DNA from: Candidatus Uhrbacteria bacterium
GTDB taxonomy: Bacteria > Patescibacteriota > Patescibacteriia > UBA9934 > GWF2-40-263
Reading direction: 5' to 3'
DNA length: 12,241 nucleotides
Assembly (NCBI GenBank): GCA_016205995.1
Contig: JACQSJ010000021.1
Coordinates: forward strand, 1 to 12,241
A model generated the notes under the pieces. The model ran no database searches and was not told the DNA's origin. It saw only the letters and a list, made by a program, of their open reading frames with translations. Numbering within the stretch: position 1 is the stretch's first letter; each line of letters begins with the position of its first letter. A program made the translations under genes and the position numbers. Of the stretch, positions 1 through 5,970 are shown piece by piece.

Positions 1-1
1 A

Positions 2-97
2 GTCCTTCGTGTGACGAACGTCGATGTGCGAGAATCACTGGAAGACGTGCTGGAACTGATCAAACAACAGTTTCCAAAAGATCATAACCACCCCTAG
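2..97 (+). CDS. C-terminal end of a probable DUF559-domain protein (partial)
   Basis: Frame 2 is open from the window edge to a TAG at 95-97 and gives 31 residues, including VLRVTNVDVRESLEDVLELI. This resembles the closing strand and helix of DUF559 proteins, small putative nucleases related to very-short-patch-repair endonucleases, whose C-termini typically read V-L-R-F-x-N-x-x-V-x-x-N-L-x-x-V-L-x-x-I. The catalytic part lies outside the window, so the identification rests on the tail alone. The last residues (NHP) and the stop codon are supplied by the dispersed palindromic repeat that starts here. The glycosyltransferase start follows 58 bases later on the same strand, so co-transcription is possible. 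Confidence 0.55.
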   Translation, partial: VLRVTNVDVRESLEDVLELIKQQFPKDHNHP

Positions 98-123
98 CCC
101 CTCCTTAAAAAGGAGGGGGACCG
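88..123. repeat. Dispersed palindromic repeat, copy 1
   Basis: A 9-bp perfect inverted repeat (CCCCTCCTT at 98-106, AAGGAGGGG at 110-118) with an AAA loop, preceded by CCCCTAG and followed by GGACCG. Copies at 1391-1430 and 7244-7283 share the CCTCCTT-NNN-AAGGAGG core. It contains the stop codon of the upstream gene. It could act as a weak terminator, but no T-run follows on the + strand. Confidence 0.75.
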
Positions 124-155
124 GAGAGTTAAAGCCTCTAACGATTGATCTCCTT

Positions 156-1334
156 ATGCGCGTTCTGATGTTCATCACCAAATCCGAGCAAGGCGGCGCG
201 CAAACCCATGTCGCCCAGCTTACGCGTTGGTTGGTCGAGCATGGGAACGAAGTCGCGGTCATGAGTCCCTCGGGAGGATGGCTCGCGCAAGAGGTCGAGC
301 GACTCGGTGGACGGTTTGTTCCCAACGAGGATCTTGGTAATACCGCGAGTCCACTCCGACTCTGGAAAAGCTGTCGAACGTTCCTGCGCGCCGTCGCGTC
401 ATTCGAGCCGGATATCGTCGCCTGCCACAGCACCATGGCGGGACTCATTGGTCGGCTAAGTTTGCGCGGTCGCATCCCCACGATTTTCACCGCCCACGGC
501 TGGGGATTCACCCAAGGAGCTCCGCTTCCGCGACGACTCCTGCTTCCGGTCTTGGAACGTCTCGCTGGACGATTCTGCCGTCGCATCATCTGTGTCTCGC
601 GCAACGACCTCGAGCTGGCTCGATCTCACCACATCGCCCCTGACGACAAGCTCGTACAGATTTACAATGGGATCGAAGCCACGGATTCGAGGTCCCTCGG
701 CTCCGCCCGCATGGCGGGCTCCGCTCGGGATGACACACGTGAAGTAAGGATGGCACATACGATACGCATTTTTTTCGTCGGACGACTTGCGCTGCCGAAA
801 AATCCATTCCTGCTCGTGGAGGCGTTTGCACGTCTTGACCGCGAGCTTCAGGAACAAGCTCGTGTCACCATCATCGGGGACGGGCCTGACCGCGAGAGAC
901 TCGAGGAGCTCATCAAGAAACTCGGACTCCAGGCCCGCGTCGAACTCACGGGATCTATCCCCCGCGAGCAAGTGCTCGCGCGCCTGGGCGAAGAAGCCGA
1001 CCTCTTTGTGCTGCTCTCGCGCTGGGAAGGATTCCCCTACTCGATCCTGGAGGCCATGGCTGCGAGTGTCCCCGTGATTGCTTCACGCGTCGGCGGCATC
1101 CACGAGATGCTTGAACACGGCGGCGGCATCATCATCCATGGCGATGATCTTGCCTCGCTGACCAGCGCACTGACTACTCTTCTCCACGACCCACAGACAA
1201 GAGAGCATCTGGGAGCGGCAGCCAAGCGCGCAGTCGAACAGCACTTTTCCGTGGAGCAAATGTGCGAGCGTACCGGGACTCTGTACGAGGAAGTCGTGAA
1301 GTCATCATTTCCGTGCGGTCTCCCCCCTGCCTGA
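156..1334 (+). CDS. GT4-type (GT-B fold) glycosyltransferase
   Basis: 392 aa, predicted to transfer a sugar from a nucleotide-sugar donor during surface-polysaccharide or glycolipid synthesis in the cytoplasm. The N-terminal acceptor domain (residues 1-170) opens with MRVLMFITKSEQGGAQTHV, the glycine-rich loop of GT4 enzymes, and includes TAHGWGF (112-118) and the linker YNGIE. The donor domain (203 onward) starts IRIFFVGRL and carries the E-x7-E motif EGFPYSILE (E291, E299) followed by PVIASRVGG. Between the domains, about residues 176-200 (TDSRSLGSARMAGSARDD and following) are not family sequence. They are encoded by a palindromic repeat inserted in frame. The C-terminal SSFPCGLPPA and the TGA stop come from a second repeat. 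No SD precedes ATG 156. The true substrate is unknown. Confidence 0.9.
   Translation: MRVLMFITKSEQGGAQTHVAQLTRWLVEHGNEVAVMSPSGGWLAQEVERLGGRFVPNEDLGNTASPLRLWKSCRTFLRAVASFEPDIVACHSTMAGLIGRLSLRGRIPTIFTAHGWGFTQGAPLPRRLLLPVLERLAGRFCRRIICVSRNDLELARSHHIAPDDKLVQIYNGIEATDSRSLGSARMAGSARDDTREVRMAHTIRIFFVGRLALPKNPFLLVEAFARLDRELQEQARVTIIGDGPDRERLEELIKKLGLQARVELTGSIPREQVLARLGEEADLFVLLSRWEGFPYSILEAMAASVPVIASRVGGIHEMLEHGGGIIIHGDDLASLTSALTTLLHDPQTREHLGAAAKRAVEQHFSVEQMCERTGTLYEEVVKSSFPCGLPPA
684..752. repeat. Palindromic repeat inserted in frame in the glycosyltransferase gene
   Basis: The core 693-730 begins TCCCTCGGCTCCGCCCGC and ends GCGGGCTCCGCTCGGGA, with an outer TCCC/GGGA stem, an inner CCCGC/GCGGG stem and repeated CTCCGC words in each arm; GATGACA follows. 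This resembles the TCGGCTNCGCTCGGGATGACA-type interspersed repeats found in many bacterial genomes (recalled from experience, not searched). It is translated as a low-complexity Ser/Arg/Ala/Gly segment between the two GT-B domains. The outer boundaries are approximate. Confidence 0.65.
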
Positions 1335-1346
1335 GGGGGGATTAAG
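1318..1346. repeat. G/C-tract palindromic repeat containing the glycosyltransferase stop
   Basis: CCCCCCT (1322-1328) pairs perfectly with AGGGGGG (1334-1340) across a 5-nt loop, and the TGA stop (1332-1334) lies across the loop and the right arm. ATTAAGGGGGGAG follows. The C-tract and stop configuration resembles the repeats at 88-123 and 1391-1430, so it may be a degenerate or related element. Confidence 0.6.
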
Positions 1347-1390
1347 GGGGGAGGGAGCGGGAGTTGCAGGCAACTTCGTCCGAAGCGAAC

Positions 1391-1430
1391 GGCAACCTCC
1401 CCTAGCCCTCCTTGGGAAGGAGGGGGACCG
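1391..1430. repeat. Dispersed palindromic repeat, copy 2
   Basis: CCCTCCTT (1406-1413) pairs with AAGGAGGG (1417-1424) around a GGG loop. The left flank GGCAACCTCCCCTAG and right flank GGACCG match the other copies: the left flank also matches the copy at 7244-7283, and the CCCCTAG and GGACCG parts match 88-123. It lies between the glycosyltransferase end and the cca promoter. Confidence 0.75.
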
Positions 1431-1454
1431 TGCAACGCGACCGGCATGGGTTTC

Positions 1455-1472
1455 TGCTACAATAGGGGCGTA
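1455..1472 (+). promoter_or_regulatory. Extended -10 promoter for cca, probably leaderless
   Basis: TGCTACAAT (1455-1463) matches an extended -10 (TGnTATAAT with one change). There is no good -35. A start 6-8 bases downstream falls at 1470-1472, at or next to the ATG at 1472, which implies a leaderless or nearly leaderless mRNA. An AGGAGG just inside the reading frame has no usable start codon behind it. Confidence 0.5.
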
Positions 1473-2842
1473 TGAGGAAGGAGGATCAACTCAATTCAAC
1501 ACTTTCGTCCCGTCGTGAGCTTTCGTTCATCGACGGCTTCTTATCCGATCACCCCGAGGCGGGCTTGTACCTCGTCGGCGGAGCGGTGCGCGATGCCCTG
1601 CTTGCTCGGCACCCGCGTGAGGTCGATTTCGATTTCGTCGTGACTGGACTGCCCGCCCCGGAACTCGAGGCCTGGTTCCGTACACGCGGAGTACTCAACC
1701 TCGTGGGCCAGCACTTTGGCGTGTACAAATTCATGCCAACAGGTCACTCGCCCGAGGACATCGAATTCATCGACATTGCTCTTCCGCGAACCGAGGCGGT
1801 CGCACGGGGGAGCCTTGGGGGCTACAAAGATTTCGACGTTCAATCCGACCCCCATTTACCGATCCAAGATGACCTCGCCCGGCGCGACTTTACGATCAAC
1901 GCCATGGCGTTTGACGTGCGCGAGCGTAAACTCATTGATCCGTTCGACGGACAGGCGAATCTCGCGCAAAAACTACTTCGCGCTGTAGGGAGCCCGTCAG
2001 AACGTTTCACCGAAGACCTCTCGCGGATCCTGCGCGGCGTCCGGTTTGCGAGTGAACTGGGCTTCGCGATCGAGGAAGAAACCAGCCGTGCCATCAGGGA
2101 GCTCATCTCAAACGTGAACCGACAAACAGAAGTGGAAGGCAGCCTCGTCTACGTCGTGCCTCGAGAAACGGTTGGCTCCGAACTTGCCAAGGCACTCTCG
2201 CGCCAGCCGGCGCGGGCTGTGGAAATCTTCTCTGCCCACAACGTGTGGCGCGAATGTTTCCCGCACGTCCATGAACAGCTTGAACGAGAGCCTGACTACC
2301 TGGTCCCTCTCTCGCGCACGGCTCCAGGTGAGCTGACCGTGGTCGTGGTCCTGCTCTTGCGAGGCCTGTCCATGGAAGACGCGCGCGACACCCTCTCCTT
2401 CACGGGACTGAGCACACTCGAGCGTGGATCCTCACATCGCATCGAAACGTCCCTAGTCATGACTCTTGTCCGACTCCTGCAAGAAGAGCCGCGTCCGCAG
2501 GACATCGAAGAGATGCGCGCAAGCACCTTTGAAAAACACTTCCTCAATGACAAGGGCCCGCTGTTCCTGCGATGCCTCGAACTCACAGGAGCAGATGACC
2601 TTCGTCGCGCAATCCATGCACGACGGACACAGATAGAAAACCGCTGGCTTGTGGACCATGATGAATCGATCGCGCCGCTCATCTCTGGACAAGACGTTCT
2701 CGCCCACGGGGTTGTGGCAGGACCAGAGGTGAGGATATGGCTCGACCGCGTGCGTGATCTCCAGCTCGACGGCAAGCTCATGCGCCGTGAAGACGCCCTC
2801 GCGTGGCTCGAACAACAGCTCAAACAAAAATCCTCCAGCTAA
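1472..2842 (+). CDS. cca: CCA-adding tRNA nucleotidyltransferase (class II)
   Basis: 456 aa. Adds or repairs the 3' CCA of tRNAs using CTP and ATP, with no nucleic-acid template. The N-terminal catalytic head shows LVGGAVRD (34-41), the metal-binding DFD (52-54), the IALPRTE strand (102-108) and the hallmark LARRDFTINAMAFDVR (135-150), followed by DPFDG. The neck helix RFTEDLSRILRGVRFASELGF is typical of the family. The remaining ~270 residues are the variable helical body and tail; I see no HD phosphohydrolase motif. Bacterial poly(A) polymerase shares the same head, but the length and the absence of an R-rich tail favour CCA addition. It converges on a tRNA-Val gene that already encodes its CCA, so at least for that tRNA the enzyme would be needed for repair only. 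Confidence 0.9.
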   Translation: MRKEDQLNSTLSSRRELSFIDGFLSDHPEAGLYLVGGAVRDALLARHPREVDFDFVVTGLPAPELEAWFRTRGVLNLVGQHFGVYKFMPTGHSPEDIEFIDIALPRTEAVARGSLGGYKDFDVQSDPHLPIQDDLARRDFTINAMAFDVRERKLIDPFDGQANLAQKLLRAVGSPSERFTEDLSRILRGVRFASELGFAIEEETSRAIRELISNVNRQTEVEGSLVYVVPRETVGSELAKALSRQPARAVEIFSAHNVWRECFPHVHEQLEREPDYLVPLSRTAPGELTVVVVLLLRGLSMEDARDTLSFTGLSTLERGSSHRIETSLVMTLVRLLQEEPRPQDIEEMRASTFEKHFLNDKGPLFLRCLELTGADDLRRAIHARRTQIENRWLVDHDESIAPLISGQDVLAHGVVAGPEVRIWLDRVRDLQLDGKLMRREDALAWLEQQLKQKSSS

Positions 2843-2856
2843 ACTGGGGGATTTTT
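2826..2856. terminator. Bidirectional intrinsic terminator shared by cca and tRNA-Val
   Basis: AAAAATCCTCCAG (2826-2838) pairs with CTGGGGGATTTTT (2844-2856), a 13-bp stem with one wobble on the + strand and a 5-nt loop. The A-tract and T-tract give a U-run on either strand. The cca TAA stop lies in the loop (2840-2842), and base 2856 is also the last A of the encoded tRNA CCA tail. Confidence 0.85.
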
Positions 2857-2932
2857 GGTGGGCGGCACAAGATTCGAACTTGTGACCTCCACAATGTCAA
2901 TGTGGCGCTCTAACCAACTGAGCTAGCCGCCC
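2856..2932 (-). tRNA. tRNA-Val(GAC), CCA encoded
   Basis: The reverse complement folds as a cloverleaf: acceptor GGGCGGC/GCCGCCC, D-stem GCTC/GAGC with loop AGTTGGTTA, anticodon stem CCACA/TGTGG with loop TTGACAT (anticodon GAC, valine GUC), T-stem ACAAG/CTTGT with TTCGAAT, and discriminator A. The terminal CCA is in the DNA (2856-2858). Confidence 0.95.
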
Positions 2933-2962
2933 ATGGCTAGTCTTTCTTTCAGGACAGGCACG

Positions 2963-2991
2963 AGTGTACGAAAACCTGAATGAAACGTCAA
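2963..2991 (-). promoter_or_regulatory. Sigma70-type promoter for tRNA-Val
   Basis: On the - strand, TTGACG (2991-2986), a 17-bp spacer and TACACT (2968-2963) place the start near 2956, 24 bases before the mature tRNA 5' end. The TGA stop of the membrane-protein gene upstream (2990-2988) lies inside TTGACG. Confidence 0.7.
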
Positions 2992-3422
2992 CCTTCAAAG
3001 GAGGAATTTTTTGACGACTCTGAAACTTCCTCGAGATCGAGCACAATCCACGGCTTGGCCTTGCTCTTGGACACAAGCATGATCAGGAACCCGCCGGCGG
3101 TGAGGACAAGCGCTCCCAGCAGGAACATCCCAAAGATGCTCGCCGCGCCGCATCCAAAGACCGCGGTCATGTTCTCGGCGTTGGTGACAGCGTCCCCCAA
3201 ACAATCACTCACGGCACTGCGAGCTCCACGCATGCCGGTGTACGCGGCTCCCACTCCCAAGACGAGCGAGAGGATCGTAAAGAGGCAGCTGAACCGCACC
3301 TTGCGCAGTCGTCCCAAACGCATCACGGTCACGATCGCAAAGAACACCCCACCCAACACCCAGTACACCAAAAACCAGATGATCGAGAGGACGATGAAAA
3401 AGGAAGTCAGCTCTGCGTCCAT
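2988..3422 (-). CDS. Small integral membrane protein, function unknown
   Basis: 144 aa. Three hydrophobic segments are visible: about residues 7-32 (FFIVLSIIWFLVYWVLGGVF), 44-64 (FSCLFTILSLVLGVGAAY) and 94-118 (SIFGMFLLGALVLTAGGFLI). A basic stretch (RLGRLRKVR) follows the first. The C-terminal tail is charged (SKSKAKPW, then LDLEEVSESSK). The start is one base after the stop of the 56-aa gene (TAG-T-ATG) and has no SD, so translation is probably coupled. I do not recognise the family. Position between two tRNA genes suggests expression from the tRNA-Ile promoter. Confidence 0.75.
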   Translation of the reverse strand: MDAELTSFFIVLSIIWFLVYWVLGGVFFAIVTVMRLGRLRKVRFSCLFTILSLVLGVGAAYTGMRGARSAVSDCLGDAVTNAENMTAVFGCGAASIFGMFLLGALVLTAGGFLIMLVSKSKAKPWIVLDLEEVSESSKNSSFEG

Positions 3423-3423
3423 A

Positions 3424-3594
3424 CTAAAAAATGGTCAGGGTATAGAATAGCCCAAAGAACATGATGAGAATGACGGCGGCAACAATGAGCGCCATAACGC
3501 CCACGACTCCCTCTTTATCCTGCTCACGTATAGACTTGCGCAGGAAGATGATACCGATGACGAGGAGTATGAGACCAAGAACAAGGAATGGCAT
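3424..3594 (-). CDS. 56-aa protein with two membrane helices, behind tRNA-Ile
   Basis: Starts MPFLVLGLILLVIGIIFL: one helix, a charged turn (RKSIREQDKEG) and a second helix (VMALIVAAVILIMFFGLFY), so a predicted helical hairpin. A longer reading frame extends to 3627 but would begin inside the tRNA-Ile gene, so the ATG at 3594 is preferred. It lies six bases after the encoded CCA (3601), with no SD. Processing of the tRNA 3' end would leave a nearly leaderless message. Function unknown. Confidence 0.65.
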   Translation of the reverse strand: MPFLVLGLILLVIGIIFLRKSIREQDKEGVVGVMALIVAAVILIMFFGLFYTLTIF

Positions 3595-3600
3595 AGATGT

Positions 3601-3676
3601 TGGTAGGCGCGCTTGGATTCGAACCAAGAACCACCGAGGTATAAGCTCGGAGCTCTAACCGTTGAGCTACGCGCCC
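3601..3676 (-). tRNA. tRNA-Ile(UAU), CCA encoded
   Basis: The reverse complement folds with acceptor GGGCGCG/CGCGCCT (first pair G-U), D-stem GCTC/GAGC, anticodon stem CCGAG/CTCGG with loop CTTATAC, T-stem CTTGG/CCAAG with TTCGAAT, discriminator A and encoded CCA (3601-3603). The anticodon is UAU, which reads isoleucine AUA. U36-A37 fits the usual t6A position of ANN-decoding tRNAs, and A73 fits isoleucine. Most bacteria instead read AUA with a CAU tRNA modified to lysidine by TilS. Confidence 0.9.
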
Positions 3677-3678
3677 TT

Positions 3679-3724
3679 TTGTAGGTTCCCTCTAGTATAG
3701 CTATAATCAGGACAAATATGCCAA
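3679..3724. promoter_or_regulatory. Overlapping divergent promoters for rluD (+) and tRNA-Ile (-)
   Basis: On the + strand: TTGTAG (3679-3684), 17 bp, perfect TATAAT (3702-3707). The start is near 3714, about four bases before the rluD ATG, so the mRNA is nearly leaderless. On the - strand: TTGGCA (3724-3719), 19 bp, TATACT (3699-3694), with the start near 3687, about 11 bases before the tRNA. The two -10 boxes are two bases apart, so the promoters should exclude one another. Confidence 0.6.
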
Positions 3725-4638
3725 CGATTGAAATCCACGCAGATCAAACCGGCCAACGACTCGACAAATTGCTTGCGGACACGATGGAAGCCTCCCGTTC
3801 GGCGATCCAACGCCTCATCAAGCACGGGACCATTACGGTCAACGGGAAACAGGCGAAGTCCGCAGCCGTCCTTGAACCAGGAGACCGGGTCTACTATCCA
3901 GAGGCCGAGCTCACCATTGCCGTCAAAGACGGGACAGCCCCTGTGCTCGACGTTGTGTATGAAGACGATGATCTGCTTGTCATCAACAAGCCCGCCGGGC
4001 TTCTCGTCCACGAGGCGCTCAAAGATGAACACCGGGCAACCGTTGTCGACGGACTTCTGGAACTCTATCCAGAGATCGCTCACGTGGGCGATGACCCCAT
4101 GCGTCCCGGCATCGTGCATCGACTCGATAAGGATGTATCGGGCCTCATGGTCATTGCCAAAACCCAGGAAGCCTTCGAGGCACTCAAGCGTCAATTCCAA
4201 CATCGGACCATCCACAAAGAATACCTTGCCCTCGTCTACGGCACACTTCCGAAAGAGACAGACACGATCAGCCTCAAGATTGCACGCTCAAAAGAGAAGG
4301 GGCGTATGGTCGCGCGTACTGGCTTGCAAGACGGCAAAGAAGCGATCACCCAGTACGACGTCCTCAAACGGTTCTCGACCGCAACGTACGCACGGGTAAA
4401 AATTCTCACGGGCCGTACGCACCAAATCCGCGTGCACTTCCAAGCCATCGGCTACCCGATCGTGGGAGACAAACTCTACAAAGTGAAGCGCATGAAGTTC
4501 CGCGAGATCCCGCTCCCACGCCTTTTCCTCCACTCACACAAGCTCTCGATCCGCCTCATGGACGGACATGAGAAACAGTTCGCCACCCCACTCCCCGAGG
4601 AGCTCGAAATGCTATTACGCACGCTGCCAACCCTATGA
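3718..4638 (+). CDS. rluD: RluA-family rRNA pseudouridine synthase, RluD-like
   Basis: 306 aa. Isomerises specific uridines to pseudouridine, in the RluD case in helix 69 of 23S rRNA. An S4 RNA-binding domain is at about 12-60 (GQRLDKLLADTMEASRSAIQ, then GTITVNGK). The catalytic domain has DDLLVINKPAGLLVH (84-98), the active-site motif HRLDKDVSGL (134-143, catalytic Asp 137) and the family-conserved TGRTHQIRVH (231-240). The length and S4 domain favour RluD over RluA, but RluC/RluB specificities cannot be excluded from sequence alone. It has its own -10 and no SD. The stop overlaps the gmk start (ATGA), so the two genes form an operon. Confidence 0.9.
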   Translation: MPTIEIHADQTGQRLDKLLADTMEASRSAIQRLIKHGTITVNGKQAKSAAVLEPGDRVYYPEAELTIAVKDGTAPVLDVVYEDDDLLVINKPAGLLVHEALKDEHRATVVDGLLELYPEIAHVGDDPMRPGIVHRLDKDVSGLMVIAKTQEAFEALKRQFQHRTIHKEYLALVYGTLPKETDTISLKIARSKEKGRMVARTGLQDGKEAITQYDVLKRFSTATYARVKILTGRTHQIRVHFQAIGYPIVGDKLYKVKRMKFREIPLPRLFLHSHKLSIRLMDGHEKQFATPLPEELEMLLRTLPTL

Positions 4639-5189
4639 GAGGAAAGCTCTACATTCTCACCGGACCCTCGGGTGTCGGAAAATCGTCCGTTGCCTCACAG
4701 CTCTTGAAACGCCGCCCCACGTTGAAGAAGGTCGTCACCTGCACCACGAGACCGCCACGCAAGGACGACGTCGACGGCGTGTCGTATCACTTCCTCGATC
4801 GTGAGACATTCCAACGCTTAGTCGATGAAAGCACCATGTTTGAATGGGATGAGCACTACGGCCATCTCTACGGCAGTCGACGGTCGGATGTCCAAGCGCT
4901 TATGGAAGCGGGCAGCGATGTCTTGTTCGTGGTGGATGTCACTGGTGCTCGAACAATCAAACAAGCAAACCCTGAAGCGATCCTCTTGTTCCTTGAAGCG
5001 GAAACCATCGACCAACTTATGGAACGCATCGCCAAGCGTGACCAGGGAACCACGGCTGGGCTCGAAGAACGCAAAGCAGCGATCGAGCGAGAAATGGCGT
5101 TCGCCGAGCTCGCCGACCATCGTATTGTGAACCGCGAAGGTGAACTCGAAAGCACGCTCGTCCAGATCCAAGCACTGATGGAAGCTTGA
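4635..5189 (+). CDS. gmk: Guanylate kinase
   Basis: 184 aa. Phosphorylates GMP to GDP with ATP. P-loop GPSGVGKS (10-17); the GMP-binding region has TTRPPRKDDVDGVSYHFL and FEWDEHYGHLYG. VLFVVDVTGAR matches the DxxGA strand-turn. The lid and C-terminal part (RDQGTTAGLEERKAAIEREM, then HRIVN) is somewhat divergent from RGTDSEExIxxRL but aligned in order. The ATG overlaps the rluD stop, and no SD is needed if translation is coupled. The TGA stop lies within the -35 box of the rplS promoter. Confidence 0.92.
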   Translation: MRGKLYILTGPSGVGKSSVASQLLKRRPTLKKVVTCTTRPPRKDDVDGVSYHFLDRETFQRLVDESTMFEWDEHYGHLYGSRRSDVQALMEAGSDVLFVVDVTGARTIKQANPEAILLFLEAETIDQLMERIAKRDQGTTAGLEERKAAIEREMAFAELADHRIVNREGELESTLVQIQALMEA

Positions 5190-5214
5190 CGGAAAACCTC
5201 TGTCCGGCTACTAT
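5186..5214 (+). promoter_or_regulatory. Sigma70-type promoter for rplS
   Basis: TTGACG (5186-5191), 17 bp, TACTAT (5209-5214). The predicted start near 5221 gives a leader of about 75 nt. The -35 contains the gmk stop codon. A 6-bp inverted repeat CCGGCT/AGCCGG (5204-5209, 5230-5235) brackets the -10 and could be an operator. The leader shows no structure I recognise. Confidence 0.65.
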
Positions 5215-5295
5215 TTCGCCACATTATCAGCCGGGCAATGAACATGTATCTCGCACAGAGAAGTGGTCCTCTAGACGGCGCTGTAACGAATAACT

Positions 5296-5667
5296 ATGTC
5301 AGCAGAGTCAAAACTCGTCGGCATGACCGAGCTCCAGGCCGGCCAGACCGTGCGGCTTCATGAGCGCATCAAGGACGTTTCGCCAAAAGGCGAGGAGCGC
5401 GAGCGCATCCAGGTGTTTGAGGGCATCATCCTCGCGCTGGGTGGCAAAGGCATCTCTCGCACCATCACCGTACACAAAGTGAGCGATGGGATCGGCGTTG
5501 AGAAGATCTATCCGATCAACTCGCCCGTGGTGGCCAAGATCGAACTGATGAAGACTGCCAAGGTCCGCCAAGCTAAACTCGGCTTCCTCAAGAACCTCAA
5601 ACTGGGCTTCAAGCGAAGCCTCAAAGAGACCTACACAGAACTCGGGATGGAAAAGAAAAAGAAATGA
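5296..5667 (+). CDS. rplS: Large ribosomal subunit protein bL19
   Basis: 123 aa, typical length. A component of the 50S subunit at the subunit interface. Recognisable segments are QAGQTVRLHERIKD, RIQVFEGIILALGGKGI, ITVHKVSDGIGVEKIYP, SPVVAKIEL and a basic C-terminus (KVRQAKLGFLKNL) ending in poly-Lys. The ATG at 5296 is preceded by a ~75-nt leader without an SD. It is followed at once by an intrinsic terminator and is transcribed from its own promoter. Confidence 0.97.
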   Translation: MSAESKLVGMTELQAGQTVRLHERIKDVSPKGEERERIQVFEGIILALGGKGISRTITVHKVSDGIGVEKIYPINSPVVAKIELMKTAKVRQAKLGFLKNLKLGFKRSLKETYTELGMEKKKK

Positions 5668-5671
5668 ATTA

Positions 5672-5704
5672 GAACAACACCGGCTCTCAAGGCCGGTTTT
5701 GTTA
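5672..5704 (+). terminator. Intrinsic terminator of rplS
   Basis: ACCGGC (5679-5684) pairs with GCCGGT (5692-5697) around a 7-nt loop, followed by TTTGTTATT. It begins a few bases after the TGA stop. Confidence 0.85.
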
Positions 5705-5763
5705 TTACCAAAAGGAACGTACTTTTTACGATCGTGAATTTTATGTTCCAGTCAAAAAGAAAC

Positions 5764-5843
5764 ACCCCGCCGAACGACGAGTCATCCGTGGTACGTCACT
5801 CGCGAGTGACGTACCGTGGGATGTTTCTCGCCGACCGCGGGGT
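5764..5843. terminator. 80-nt extended hairpin between convergent genes, probable terminator on the - strand
   Basis: Nested inverted repeats: ACCCCGC (5764-5770)/GCGGGGT (5837-5843); CGACGAG (5775-5781)/CTCGCCG (5827-5833); CATCC (5783-5787)/GGATG (5819-5823); and a perfect 26-bp palindrome 5790-5815 (GGTACGTCACTCG and its reverse complement). On the - strand the stem is followed by GTTTCTTTTT, as expected for a terminator of the short-gene block. The remaining bases between rplS and 5764 show no gene. Confidence 0.6.
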
Positions 5844-5858
5844 CAGGGGGTGGTGGAA

Positions 5859-5951
5859 CTAACAGTTGTGGATGATGGCCAGCGCGGCCGCCACCCCAAG
5901 GAGCGCGCCAATTAAGGCCGCCCATCGCTCGAAAATCTCGTTTCTCTTCAT
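5859..5951 (-). CDS. 30-aa single-helix membrane peptide
   Basis: MKRNEIFERW then ALIGALLGVAAALAIIHNC: a charged N-terminus and one hydrophobic helix, like small membrane proteins or the lytic/holin-like and toxin peptides of type I systems, but no family is recognised. The start is fixed by a strong SD (GGAGG, 5964-5960) eight bases before ATG. The same frame is open upstream to 6131, but that would run through the palindromic control unit. Upstream are the 15-base leader box (5971-5985) and control unit A. No antisense RNA was identified. Confidence 0.6.
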   Translation of the reverse strand: MKRNEIFERWAALIGALLGVAAALAIIHNC

Positions 5952-5970
5952 GTCACTTACCTCCATTCTT

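Noticed and set aside
3461..3658. A + strand 65-codon frame over the tRNA-Ile region
   Set aside because: It runs through the tRNA gene and is antisense to a clear two-helix membrane protein.
5238..5363. A 41-codon frame in the rplS leader overlapping the rplS start
   Set aside because: No SD, arginine-rich out-of-frame composition past the rplS ATG, and no conserved feature. A chance frame is more likely than a leader peptide.
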